Under the pieces are notes generated by a model, which made no database searches, was not told the origin of the DNA, and saw nothing but the letters and a program-made list of their open reading frames with translations. This document shows, piece by piece, positions 24,603-32,918 of a DNA stretch of 64,000 bases (positions within the stretch are counted from its first letter, which is position 1; the number at the start of each line of letters is the position of its first letter). This DNA is from Lawsonibacter asaccharolyticus (GTDB taxonomy: Bacteria; Bacillota; Clostridia; Oscillospirales; Oscillospiraceae): the NCBI GenBank assembly GCA_003112755.1, contig BFBT01000003.1:117798-181797 (forward strand), in the 5' to 3' direction. A program made the position numbers and the translations under genes.

Positions 24603-25718
24603 TCAGAGCAGATTCTCCGGATTCAAGCACTTCAGCTCCTCCAGCACAAACAGGCCGTCCTTCCGAATGAGCACATCATCGAACCAGATCTCACCACCAC
24701 CGAACTCCGGCGTCTGGATCTGGATCAGGTCCCAGTGGACGGCGGAATGATTGCCGTTGGAGGCGTTGTCATAGCTGTTGCCCGGCGTCAGATGGAAGCT
24801 GCCAGCGATCTTTTCATCAAAGAGGATGTCCCCGATGGGATGGGTGATCACTGGGTTCACCCCGAAGGCGAACTCACCGATGTACCGGGCGCCCTCATCA
24901 ATATCCAGGATCTCATTCATATATGGGGTGTTGTTGCTGGTGGCCTTTACGATTTTGCCGTCCCGGAACTCCAGATATACGTCCCGGAACAGGAAGCCGT
25001 CATAAGGGGAGGGGCAGTTATAGGTGATATGTCCGTTGACCGAATCCCGCACCGGCGAGGTATAGACCTCTCCGTCCGGGATATTCCGGTTCCCGTGCAT
25101 GGCATAGCAGGGTATTCCCTGAATGGAGAAGGTAAGGTCTGTCCCTGGAGCGATGATGTGCACCCGGTCTGTCCGATCCATCAGCTTCTCCAGATGCCTC
25201 ATAGCCCGCCCCATCTTGTCGTAGTCCACCAGACAGGCCCGGAAATAGAAGTCCTCATACTCCTCGGTGGACACGCCGGCCAGCTGGGCCATGGCGTCGT
25301 TTGGATAGCGCAGCACGGACCACTTGGTGTGGTTGCACCGCTGGGCCAGGTGGATGGGGCCCCAGTAATACTGGCGGTAACGGCGCTGAGCCTCGTCACT
25401 GACATTGTGCCATGCGCTGATGTTGGGCGTGGCCCGGATGTCGATATAGGCGTCCATATCCTTCATCCGCTCCAGTTCATAGGAGGCGATCTCCTCCATA
25501 TGCTCCGCGTCGGCCCCCTGGACCAGCGCCCCCTCCACCCCATAGTCAAAAATGTGGATAAAGGGCTTTCCTCCCACCGCATAGGCCTCCTGGACCAGCG
25601 CCTTCATCAGTCCAGTCTCGCTGCCGTGGAGCTCAATAAGGATCTTCTCCCCCTTTTGCAGCTCCACCGCGCTCCGGATCAGAAATTGAGCAAACTTGCG
25701 AATTCTCGGGTCCTCCAT
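24603..25718 (-). CDS. M29 family aminopeptidase (PepS/AmpS type)
   Basis: This cytoplasmic metallo-aminopeptidase of 371 residues is in the usual range for the family. Likely metal ligands are the Glu of DGEVYTSPV, the Glu of YIGEFAFG, the His of SFHLTPGNSY and the His/Asp of HSAVHWDLI, all in the C-terminal catalytic half. It is the first gene of the peptidase operon. A terminator of the upstream symporter gene lies between them, so it should have its own promoter, which I could not place with confidence. Confidence 0.93.
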   Translation of the reverse strand: MEDPRIRKFAQFLIRSAVELQKGEKILIELHGSETGLMKALVQEAYAVGGKPFIHIFDYGVEGALVQGADAEHMEEIASYELERMKDMDAYIDIRATPNISAWHNVSDEAQRRYRQYYWGPIHLAQRCNHTKWSVLRYPNDAMAQLAGVSTEEYEDFYFRACLVDYDKMGRAMRHLEKLMDRTDRVHIIAPGTDLTFSIQGIPCYAMHGNRNIPDGEVYTSPVRDSVNGHITYNCPSPYDGFLFRDVYLEFRDGKIVKATSNNTPYMNEILDIDEGARYIGEFAFGVNPVITHPIGDILFDEKIAGSFHLTPGNSYDNASNGNHSAVHWDLIQIQTPEFGGGEIWFDDVLIRKDGLFVLEELKCLNPENLL

Positions 25719-25755
25719 AATGACAGAGCACTTCCTTTCCTGATTTTGATCCTAT

Positions 25756-25795
25756 TGAAAAAAGCGGGGCAGAAGGATCTCTTCTGCCCCGCTTT
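25756..25795 (-). terminator. Terminator of the sodium:solute symporter gene
   Basis: A perfect 15-bp stem (AAAGCGGGGCAGAAG and its complement) with a GATCT loop gives a U-rich tail on the minus strand, just past the symporter stop. Confidence 0.9.
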
Positions 25796-25799
25796 ACGA

Positions 25800-27212
25800 T
25801 CACTTCTCCTGATAGAGCGCATCCAGGGAACGGGCGGCTTCCCCTTTCGGTGTCACAGCGGACACGACCAGGATGGCAATGACGGAGGCAGGCACCGCTA
25901 CGATGGCACACTGTATCCCATAGGGCGTTCCCATCAGCGTCCAGACGATCGTTGCCAGACCGCCCACCAGGATGCCGGCAATACCGGCAGCCGGGGTCAC
26001 CTTCTTGGAGAACAGCGCGAACAGGATAGCCGGCGTGATGGCCGCGCCGTACATGGTGTAGGCGGTCATCTGCAGAGAGAGCACGGTGGGGAAATAGAGG
26101 GTCAGGGCCACCGCGATGACACTGAATACCACGATGGTCCCCCGCAGCACCAGCATCTTCTGCTTGTCCGTAGCGTCCTTGCGGATATATTTGACATAGA
26201 TGTCATTGGTCAGGTTGGTGGCGGAGGAGAGCAGATAGCTGTCCGCCGTGGTGACGATAAACGCCATGCAGGCACACATGATCAGCGCACCGAAGGCCAT
26301 CGGCAGATAGTCCACGGATACCTGGAAGATCACGTTGGAGGGCGTGTCCAGCGTGGGATACAGGCGGGCCGCCTGGGTCACCACTGCGATGATGCTGACG
26401 ATGACCAGGATCTCGCCAATGAACATGCCGATGTTGGACTTTTTGGCCTCTGTGCTGTTTTTGGCGGAGGCAAAGCGCTGCAGCATGTTCTGGTCGCCCA
26501 GCATCAGGGCCAGGGAGGGCAGGAAATAGCCCAGCAGTTCCCAACCGGACATGCCGCCGGTGAGAGTGGTCTTCTCCGGGGGCAGCACAGCACCCTGCGC
26601 GTTTGCCACACTGATCAGGATGGGGATGGCAATGAAGAATCCGCCGATCATGATCAGCGCACTGATCGCGTCGGAGTATGCCACGGATACCAGTCCTCCG
26701 CCCACTGTGATGACCACAATAATCGTGGTGCAGATGACAAGTGCCAGCCCACGGGAGATCTCCACACCGCTGGAGCTGCACAGCAGGACCAGAATGTCGG
26801 CCGCCGCCTTCAGCTGAGTGGCCAATACGCCCACATAGGCCAGCATGACGCACACCGCGGAAATGATGCTGGCGCTTTGGCCGTAACGGGCGCCCATGAT
26901 CTCCGGGACCGTGACCTTATTGGACTTGCGGACCTTGCCCGCGATGAAATACAGCAGGATAATGCCGATAGGGGGCGCGGCAAAGGTGATGGCGCCCACC
27001 CACGGGCCGCCGTTGTAAATGATGCTGGCATTTCCGGTGATGCCGCCTCCGCCGCACCAGGTGGCCAGCAGACTTCCCACCAGGATGATGAAGGGTATCC
27101 GGTGGCCGCCTGTGACCATGTCGTCTGCAGTTTTCACTTTCTTGTGCGCAATGACCAAGCCATAGATCATCAGCAGAAACAGGTATGCACCGATTGCGAT
27201 AATATAGCTCAT
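25800..27212 (-). CDS. Sodium:solute symporter family protein
   Basis: This integral membrane transporter of 470 residues has about 13 hydrophobic helices and belongs to the SSS family that couples Na+ entry to uptake of amino acids, organic acids or sugars. The N-terminal helix YIIAIGAYLFLLMIYGLVIA, the TWCGGGGITGNAS loop and GARYGQSASII are typical of the family. The ATG was chosen because GAGGAGAG precedes it. Next to a peptidase operon, an amino acid or peptide-derived substrate is plausible. Its first 19 codons and whole promoter are duplicated about 560 bp upstream. Confidence 0.88.
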   Translation of the reverse strand: MSYIIAIGAYLFLLMIYGLVIAHKKVKTADDMVTGGHRIPFIILVGSLLATWCGGGGITGNASIIYNGGPWVGAITFAAPPIGIILLYFIAGKVRKSNKVTVPEIMGARYGQSASIISAVCVMLAYVGVLATQLKAAADILVLLCSSSGVEISRGLALVICTTIIVVITVGGGLVSVAYSDAISALIMIGGFFIAIPILISVANAQGAVLPPEKTTLTGGMSGWELLGYFLPSLALMLGDQNMLQRFASAKNSTEAKKSNIGMFIGEILVIVSIIAVVTQAARLYPTLDTPSNVIFQVSVDYLPMAFGALIMCACMAFIVTTADSYLLSSATNLTNDIYVKYIRKDATDKQKMLVLRGTIVVFSVIAVALTLYFPTVLSLQMTAYTMYGAAITPAILFALFSKKVTPAAGIAGILVGGLATIVWTLMGTPYGIQCAIVAVPASVIAILVVSAVTPKGEAARSLDALYQEK

Positions 27213-27293
27213 GGTTCTCTCTCCTCTCTGTTCACACACATAATAGAAAATTTTAACTGACTAATGCGCTGATGTCAAGCTTTATTCGCCCCC
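27151..27293 (-). repeat. Direct repeat copy 1: symporter 5' end and promoter
   Basis: These 143 bp recur at an offset of 557 bp with about four mismatches. The repeat spans the first codons, ribosome-binding site and promoter of the symporter gene. The other copy is at 27708-27850. Confidence 0.95.
27250..27278 (-). promoter_or_regulatory. Promoter of the symporter gene
   Basis: On the minus strand, a perfect TTGACA and TAAAAT are separated by 17 bp, about 40 nt before the ATG. Confidence 0.75.
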
Positions 27294-27396
27294 ATCCCGT
27301 CTTTTCTGTGTAAGTACATTTCATATAATGCATAAATTATTCGCATGGTCGTAGATTTAATTTAGTCATAGAGTACAGTCTCAAAATGTTTAAAAT

Positions 27397-27432
27397 AGAA
27401 CATGCTAACCATTTTCTTGGTCAGCATGTTCT
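27397..27432 (-). terminator. Terminator closing the inserted small-gene unit
   Basis: AGAACATGCTAACCA pairs with TGGTCAGCATGTTCT (14 of 15) across a 6-nt loop, followed on the minus strand by ATTTTAAA. It isolates the small membrane gene from the symporter promoter. Confidence 0.7.
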
Positions 27433-27441
27433 TTAATTAAA

Positions 27442-27681
27442 TCACCTATTTTTTCTTAAATAATATAGAACTTTGCATATTGTTAATATCAGGAAACCAA
27501 TATACCACCACAATAAACTAATCTGGAAAAGCCAAATAATTGGAAGCAGCAACGCTTCTATAAAGAGTAGTATGACCTCTGGAAGAGATACTTTTGTTCT
27601 CTTATATTCATCCAACGCAAGAATAAAACAATATAAAGATCTCACAGATATTACAATTGCAAAAAATTTAAATCCCGACAT
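27442..27681 (-). CDS. Small AT-rich two-span membrane protein of unknown function
   Basis: The 79 residues have hydrophobic segments around 5-22 and 40-73 and end in the basic YYLRKNR. I recognise no family. Its GC content is visibly far below that of its neighbours, which suggests acquisition from elsewhere. The ATG follows a GTG in the same frame nine bases upstream that could also serve. It overlaps the 3' end of a 33-codon truncated symporter reading frame, so it may be translated by coupling from the duplicated symporter start. The gene, a copied promoter and a terminator form a self-contained unit. Confidence 0.55.
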   Translation of the reverse strand: MSGFKFFAIVISVRSLYCFILALDEYKRTKVSLPEVILLFIEALLLPIIWLFQISLLWWYIGFLILTICKVLYYLRKNR

Positions 27682-27769
27682 AGGTAGCACCAGAATGTAT
27701 TTCTATAATGGCTAAGCCATAGATCATCAGCAGAAACAGGTATGCACCGATCGCGATAATATAGCTCAT
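27668..27769 (-). pseudogene. Truncated duplicate of the symporter start
   Basis: This copied start encodes MSYIIAIGAYLFLLMIYG, as in the intact gene, then runs out of the homologous part and stops after 33 codons. It keeps the ribosome-binding site and promoter. It could act as a leader peptide for the small membrane gene it overlaps. Confidence 0.8.
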
Positions 27770-27850
27770 GGTTCTCTCTCCTCTCTGTTTACACACATAA
27801 TAGAAAATTTTAACTGACTAATGCGCTGATGTCAAGCTTTATTCGCCCCC
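27708..27850 (-). repeat. Direct repeat copy 2 of the symporter 5' region
   Basis: This is a near-identical copy of 27151-27293 with about four substitutions in 143 bp. The -35 and -10 boxes are unchanged. Confidence 0.95.
27807..27835 (-). promoter_or_regulatory. Duplicated symporter promoter
   Basis: TTGACA-N17-TAAAAT, identical to the promoter at 27250-27278, here reads into the 33-codon remnant and the small membrane gene. Confidence 0.7.
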
Positions 27851-28022
27851 CTTGCTTTTTCGGCTAAAAATATATAAATATATAGAATAAATTTTCGTTC
27901 TATACAGCCGCAGCTTTCTCTGGGCCCCCAACAAGTAGTCGCCGCAGAAGCACCTGTCCGTAAAATATTATCTCTCGAAGCCTATAGCCATGTGTCTCAG
28001 CTATTATCTTATGCCGAATTAT

Positions 28023-28030
28023 GCCGATAA
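28023..28030 (+). promoter_or_regulatory. Possible sigma-D (sigma-28) -10 element
   Basis: GCCGATAA lies 61 nt before the chemoreceptor ATG and matches the flagellar/chemotaxis sigma -10 box. The -35 position (TTAT) is a poor match to TAAA, so this is tentative. Confidence 0.35.
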
Positions 28031-28090
28031 CTTAAATGGATACCCACTATTAGGACGTTAATACAGAGAGAACGTGTGGAGGAAGAAACA

Positions 28091-30097
28091 ATGAGGAGCA
28101 TTAAGGCAAAAATATTGGTGTCCATGGTCCTAACATTGGCAATTTCCCTGATCCTGGTCGGCGGCGCCTCCTGTATCCTGAGCTATAGGGGTACACAGTC
28201 GACGCTGGAGGCCAGCATGAAAGAAATGGCTGTTGTGGCTGCTGACCGGGTGTCGTATGAACTCCAGGCATATCGGAACATCGTGGGAGAAACGGGAAGT
28301 ACTGCACGCCTCTCCAACCCGGAGATCACCCTGGCAGAAAAGCAGGATCTGCTCCAGCAAAAGGTAGATACCTATGGTTTTCAGCGTTATAACCTACTGA
28401 ATACCCAGGGCCGCAGCCTGATCGACGGGTCAAATTACAGCGACCGGGCCTATTTCAAAGCCGCAATGCAGGGGAACACTTATGTCTCCGAGCCATTGAT
28501 CTCCTCTGTTACCGGTGAGATGACGATCATTATTTCCGCTCCAGTCTGGCAGGATGGACAAGTGGGGGGCCGGGTAGCTGGCGTGGTCTACTTTGTGCCC
28601 CAGGAAACATTCCTTAACGAGATTGTCAGCAACCTCCAGATAAGTGAAGGCGGAACAGCTTATATGCTGGATGCCACCGGCAACACCATTGCCCACCGCA
28701 ATCTGGAAAGCGTCCGCAATCAGGAAAATACCATTCAAGATGCAAAAGGCGATAAATCTCTGGCCGATTTGGCCGCGATCGAGACGGATATGATTGCTGG
28801 AGGCACCGGGTTCAGCCAGTACAGCTATGGCGGAGAGACAAAGTTTACTGCGTATGCTCCCGTCCCTGAGACCAACGGCTGGAGCATTGCTATCAATGCC
28901 CCAACCTCCGATTTTACTGGCACAGCCATCCTGGGGATCATTATCACCCTTGTTCTGCTTATCGCGGCTGTCATTGTCGCGTCCTTGGTTGCTCTGCGGT
29001 TGGCAGTTGGCATTGGCGGCCCCATCAAGGCCTGTTCGGACCGTCTCCATCTGCTGTCCCAAGGAAATCTGGAGGCTCCCGTACCCGACTTTGACCGCAA
29101 CGATGAGGTGGGCGAATTGGTATCCTCCACCAAAATTATTGTCACCGCCTTAAGTACCATTTTGAAGGATATTGACTATCTGCTCAGCCAGATGGGAGAG
29201 GGGAATTTTGTAGTCGATTCCCGGGTTCCGGAGCTGTATATTGGAGACTTTGCCCCCTTGCTGGTCTCCATGCGCCGCATCAAGAACAAGCTGAGCGATG
29301 TGCTCTCCCAAATCCACACAAGTTCCGCCCAGATCGCTGCCGGCTCTTCCCAGGTATCGGACGGCGCCCAGGCACTGGCTCAGGGTGCGACCGAACAGGC
29401 CAGTTCTGTACAGGAACTGGCAGCTACCGTACATGACATTTCTCAGAATGTGGACGAAACAGCGGATGTATCGAGACAGTCCCGCTCCCGGGCCGAGGAG
29501 GCCGGTGGACAGGTCATGCAGAGCAACAAAATGATGCTCCAAATGACGACTGCCATGGCAGAGATCACAGAGTTCTCTAAAAAAATCGGGAATATCATTA
29601 CTACCATTGAGGACATTGCTTTCCAGACCAATATTCTGGCCCTCAATGCCGCTGTGGAAGCAGCGAGAGCCGGGACAGCTGGAAAGGGCTTTGCGGTTGT
29701 TGCTGACGAAGTACGCAATTTGGCCTTTAAATCCGACCAAGCGGCTAAGGCCACGAAAGAACTGATCGAGAGTTCTGTTGAGTCGGTGCAAAATGGAAAC
29801 GCCATTGTGACAAATGTAACGGATTCGCTCCAAAAGACAACAGATCTTGCCGGTTTGGCTGTAGACGATATGGTCAGGGTAGCTGAAATGGTGGATACCA
29901 TTTCAGCGGCAATCGCACAGGTTACTGTGGGATTGGATCAGATTTCCGCGGTCGTTCAGACCAATTCTGCCACCAGTGAGCAGTCCGCTGCCGCCAGTGA
30001 GGAGTTGTCCTCCCAGGCGCAGCTCCTTGACGATCTTGTTGGACAGTTCCGGCTCCCAGGCAATGTGCATTCTTATGGCGATACTTTGGGAAACTGA
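28091..30097 (+). CDS. Methyl-accepting chemotaxis protein
   Basis: This transmembrane chemoreceptor of 668 residues has TM1 at about 7-27, a periplasmic-type double-Cache ligand domain at about 30-275 (with [13 protein letters not shown] and [16 protein letters not shown]), TM2 at about 280-302, a HAMP region, then a coiled-coil signalling domain. The hairpin tip that contacts CheA/CheW reads [20 protein letters not shown] followed by [12 protein letters not shown]. Double-Cache receptors often sense amino acids, which fits the peptide-handling neighbours. The ATG was preferred over an upstream GTG because the GTGGAGGAAG segment is the ribosome-binding site. Confidence 0.95.
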   Translation: MRSIKAKILVSMVLTLAISLILVGGASCILSYRGTQSTLEASMKEMAVVAADRVSYELQAYRNIVGETGSTARLSNPEITLAEKQDLLQQKVDTYGFQRYNLLNTQGRSLIDGSNYSDRAYFKAAMQGNTYVSEPLISSVTGEMTIIISAPVWQDGQVGGRVAGVVYFVPQETFLNEIVSNLQISEGGTAYMLDATGNTIAHRNLESVRNQENTIQDAKGDKSLADLAAIETDMIAGGTGFSQYSYGGETKFTAYAPVPETNGWSIAINAPTSDFTGTAILGIIITLVLLIAAVIVASLVALRLAVGIGGPIKACSDRLHLLSQGNLEAPVPDFDRNDEVGELVSSTKIIVTALSTILKDIDYLLSQMGEGNFVVDSRVPELYIGDFAPLLVSMRRIKNKLSDVLSQIHTSSAQIAAGSSQVSDGAQALAQGATEQASSVQELAATVHDISQNVDETADVSRQSRSRAEEAGGQVMQSNKMMLQMTTAMAEITEFSKKIGNIITTIEDIAFQTNILALNAAVEAARAGTAGKGFAVVADEVRNLAFKSDQAAKATKELIESSVESVQNGNAIVTNVTDSLQKTTDLAGLAVDDMVRVAEMVDTISAAIAQVTVGLDQISAVVQTNSATSEQSAAASEELSSQAQLLDDLVGQFRLPGNVHSYGDTLGN

Positions 30098-30150
30098 TCT
30101 CCCACAAGCCAAAACCTTCGGCTAAGCCGGATGCTTTGGAACCACAAACA

Positions 30151-30182
30151 CAAAAGCGGACTGCTGGTGCAGTCCGCTTTTG
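30151..30182. terminator. Bidirectional terminator between chemoreceptor and MATE genes
   Basis: A perfect 14-bp stem (CAAAAGCGGACTGC) with a TGGT loop has a T-rich arm on both strands between convergent genes. Confidence 0.9.
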
Positions 30183-30204
30183 CATTTCCTATGCTCCGAT
30201 CGTG

Positions 30205-31575
30205 TCACACGCGCTCCAGGGGCTGGTCCGGCAGGCTGCCCAGCGGGCGGTAGACGGTGAAATACATGGTGAGGATACAGGCTAGGCCGCCGATCAGCTG
30301 GGAGACGGCCTCCGCTGTGAAGACGCCGGTCGTCCCAATCCAAATGGGAAGAATGACAGTGAGCGGCGCGTTGATTACCGCTTTGCGCAGCAGGGAGAAG
30401 AAGATAGCCTGCTTGGAGCGCCCCAGCCCCACAAAGACGCCCTGACCCGCCATCTGGAGGGACATGGGGATAAACAGGCAGAAATAGATGCGCAGCGCAG
30501 GGATACCGGCCTCCACCACCTCTGGTTCATTGTTGAACACCCGGATCAGCATGCCGGGAAACAGCATGGCCACGGCCCAGAAGGCGGCGGCATACGCCAC
30601 GGTCACCGCCACACTGAAGCGGATGGAGCGGCGGACCCGGCTGTACTGTCCGGCGCCGTAGTTGTACCCCGTCACCGGCTGGGCGCCATTGCTCAGGCCC
30701 TGCACCGGCATGAAAAACACCTCCCGCAGCGAGTTGATGATGGTCATCACCCCCACGTACAGGTCCCCGCCATAGGCCTGAAGGGTGGCGTTGCACACCA
30801 CCTGGACCAAGCTGTTGGTCAAGTTCATAAAGAAGCCAGACAGGCCCAGGGTCACGATGGATCTTACCCGTGGGGCACACAGCGCCATATTCCGCACCCT
30901 CAGCCGCAGAATAGCCCGCCGCCCGGTAAGGAAGCGCAGCACCCACAGAGCGGAGCACCCCTGGGCGATCACAGTCGCCAGGGCCGCGCCCCGCACCCCC
31001 ATCCCCATCCCAAAAATAAAAATGGGGTCCAGCACGATGTTTACCAAGGCTCCCAGCCCCACCGTCATCATACCCACCCCGCCAAACCCCTGGGCCGTGA
31101 TGAAGGGATTCATCCCCAGGCCGATCATCACAAAGATCGTTCCCAGAAGATAGATGGTCATGTACGCGTCGGCATAGGGATAGGTGGCGTCGCTTGCGCC
31201 GAACAGGTAGAGCAACGGCTGCTTGAACCATAGAAAGACGGCAGTGACCGCAGCCCCAAAGATCAGCAGCAGGGTGAAGGCGTTGCCCAGCACCCGCTCC
31301 GCCTCCTCATTGTCTCCCTGTCCCCGTTTGATGGAACACAGCGGCGCGCCTCCAGTTCCGCACAGGTTGGCAAATCCCATGATGATGGATACGATTGGGA
31401 TCGTCAGTCCCAGCCCGGTCAGGGCCAGATGCCCAGGCAGACGCCCCAGGTAGACCCGGTCCACCACGCTGTACAGTACGTTGATCAGCTGCGCGGCGGT
31501 CATGGGCAGAGCCAGGGACATGATATTGCGGGGGATGCTCCCTCTGGAAAAATTATGGACTTCCCCTTTCACCAT
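30205..31575 (-). CDS. MATE family efflux transporter
   Basis: This integral membrane antiporter of the multidrug and toxin extrusion family has 456 residues with 12 predicted helices in two homologous halves. The motif PMTAAQLINVLYSVVDRVYLG in helix 1 and NGAQPVTGYNYGA in the second half are typical of the NorM/DinF superfamily. The ATG MVKGEVHNFSRG was chosen because AGGAGGCGGGAG precedes it. It converges with the chemoreceptor. The substrate is unknown. Confidence 0.93.
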   Translation of the reverse strand: MVKGEVHNFSRGSIPRNIMSLALPMTAAQLINVLYSVVDRVYLGRLPGHLALTGLGLTIPIVSIIMGFANLCGTGGAPLCSIKRGQGDNEEAERVLGNAFTLLLIFGAAVTAVFLWFKQPLLYLFGASDATYPYADAYMTIYLLGTIFVMIGLGMNPFITAQGFGGVGMMTVGLGALVNIVLDPIFIFGMGMGVRGAALATVIAQGCSALWVLRFLTGRRAILRLRVRNMALCAPRVRSIVTLGLSGFFMNLTNSLVQVVCNATLQAYGGDLYVGVMTIINSLREVFFMPVQGLSNGAQPVTGYNYGAGQYSRVRRSIRFSVAVTVAYAAAFWAVAMLFPGMLIRVFNNEPEVVEAGIPALRIYFCLFIPMSLQMAGQGVFVGLGRSKQAIFFSLLRKAVINAPLTVILPIWIGTTGVFTAEAVSQLIGGLACILTMYFTVYRPLGSLPDQPLERV

Positions 31576-31892
31576 CTCCCGCCTCCTATGGCCGCGCTTC
31601 TCCGCACTCCGCCTGTCCGGCGTCTTGATCCTGCCGTGCAGGACCCCAGTCCCGCTTGCTACATGGAGCATTCCGCCGCAGATCCCAGCCCCGGCACCCC
31701 TGCTTTTTAACAGTTGTATTTTATAATGATTTCTTTGTAAAATCTATATGTAAAACAGCCAAAACCACGTCCGCCTCCATGAACTGCCCCAACAGCTGCA
31801 GGCAGTCCAAAGGGTCCTTTGGCAAAAAATATGGAGTTTTCAATTTCGTCTTGTGTTCCCGTGGCAAAATTTCTCTTTGTGTGTTCCTATTC

Positions 31893-31921
31893 TTGACGGT
31901 TCTGTGTATTTATGCTATATT
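31893..31921 (+). promoter_or_regulatory. Promoter of the first DUF3870 gene
   Basis: TTGACG and TATATT are separated by 17 bp, ending 33 nt before the ATG. Confidence 0.65.
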
Positions 31922-31953
31922 TTAAACGATCAGATATGGTTGGGGGACTGATA

Positions 31954-32292
31954 ATGGAGTATTCAAAGAATTCCATTTATATTGTCGGTTGTGCCAAGGC
32001 TGCCGCAGAAAACCCAATTACTGTCGCCAGCCAATACCTCATTCTGCCGATCATCTTTGACCGGGATTCAGGCCAAATTTATGATGCAGATATCAATTCT
32101 GTCTGTGATATTACAGAGAGGTTTGTCAAAAGCCTTTTGGTCGGCAGAAGCATTTATACCGATTACAATGCAATTATCCAAGATATTGGTTCCCGGTATC
32201 TTGGGCACTCTCAAAAGGCCCTTATTTTCTGTATCCGAAATATCATTCATACTCTTCAGGAGCAGAGCATGCTTCCGCAGCACTCTGGCTGA
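31954..32292 (+). CDS. DUF3870 domain protein, copy 1
   Basis: The 112 residues cover essentially the whole DUF3870 family pattern: YIVGCAKAAAENPIT at the start, FDRDSGQIYDAD, FVKSLLVGRSI and the closing RYLGHSQKALI. The function of the family is unknown; members sit beside amidohydrolases, transporters and hydantoinase-type genes in clostridia. GGGGGAC precedes the chosen ATG. Copy 2 follows with its own promoter. Base composition is more AT-rich than the flanks. Confidence 0.8.
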   Translation: MEYSKNSIYIVGCAKAAAENPITVASQYLILPIIFDRDSGQIYDADINSVCDITERFVKSLLVGRSIYTDYNAIIQDIGSRYLGHSQKALIFCIRNIIHTLQEQSMLPQHSG

Positions 32293-32307
32293 TTTTTTAT
32301 TTTTCTC

Positions 32308-32336
32308 TTGACATATTATTGTCAATATTTTATACT
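32308..32336 (+). promoter_or_regulatory. Promoter of the second DUF3870 gene leader
   Basis: A perfect TTGACA and TATACT are separated by 17 bp, starting 16 nt after the first DUF3870 stop. It produces a leader of about 140 nt that contains a terminator before the gene. Confidence 0.7.
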
Positions 32337-32342
32337 GATGCT

Positions 32343-32450
32343 AAACTGAGTTATCTATATATTGTTCAGAACTATTTATTGGCCCGGTGACCCCGGATGC
32401 CGTTGTAAGTAGGACGCACTGACATTTTTCAATGTCAGTGCGTCTTTTTT
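32343..32450 (+). ncRNA. Candidate attenuator leader or small RNA before DUF3870 copy 2
   Basis: From the predicted start, about 70 nt (including the GC-rich GGCCCGGTGACCCCGGATGCC) lead into a perfect 13-bp hairpin (GACGCACTGACAT) followed by seven T residues. The terminator stands between promoter and gene, the layout of a riboswitch or attenuator, or of a free-standing small RNA of about 108 nt. I do not recognise a known riboswitch class. Confidence 0.45.
32413..32450 (+). terminator. Intrinsic terminator in the DUF3870 copy 2 leader
   Basis: A perfect 13-bp stem, a 6-nt loop and a T-run make this a very strong terminator. It lies 32 nt before the second DUF3870 ATG. Confidence 0.9.
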
Positions 32451-32481
32451 GTTTCCATAACCATATCAGGAGCTGTTTGAT

Positions 32482-32820
32482 ATGTCCGTTCCTCAAACGC
32501 TGTACATTACCGGAATCTCCAGGCCTGCCACAGAAAATCCCATTTCCCAGCGCCACAGGGTTCTGTTTCTTGCCTTCCTGGTGGATGCGAAAACCGGCAC
32601 CATTCTGGAAGTGGAGGTCAATGCGCTCTGCCAGATAACCAGCTCCTTCCTGTCTCAGCTTCTGGTGGGCTACAGCTTTTCCACACAGGTCGAAGAGATG
32701 CTCCATCAGGTCGAGGCCCGCTATTGGGGCCACTCCCGCAAATCGATCTTAGTCGCCATCAAGCAGGCTCACACCAAATGGATAAACTGGAGTTCCGGGC
32801 ATCGTTCTCCCCTTTCATAA
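32482..32820 (+). CDS. DUF3870 domain protein, copy 2
   Basis: A paralogue of copy 1, also 112 residues: YITGISRPATENPIS, VDAKTGTILEVEVNALC, FLSQLLVGYSF and RYWGHSRKSIL align with the equivalent segments of copy 1. AGGAGCTG precedes the ATG. The D-aminoacylase gene follows at 98 nt on the same strand, so copy 2, the deacylase and the antiporter may share transcription controlled by the leader terminator. The role is unknown. Confidence 0.8.
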   Translation: MSVPQTLYITGISRPATENPISQRHRVLFLAFLVDAKTGTILEVEVNALCQITSSFLSQLLVGYSFSTQVEEMLHQVEARYWGHSRKSILVAIKQAHTKWINWSSGHRSPLS

Positions 32821-32918
32821 CACTCGTCCTGTCCCTGCGAAGCCGGCCGCAGAGGGCATGAGAGATACAAGCACAGAAAACTGGCGCCAACTCTCACAAA
32901 AATACAAGGAGGATGTTT

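Noticed and set aside
32343..32450. A known riboswitch (glycine, ZTP, guanidine) in the DUF3870 leader
   Set aside because: I could not match the conserved cores of these classes to the GC-rich segment, so only an unclassified leader is claimed.
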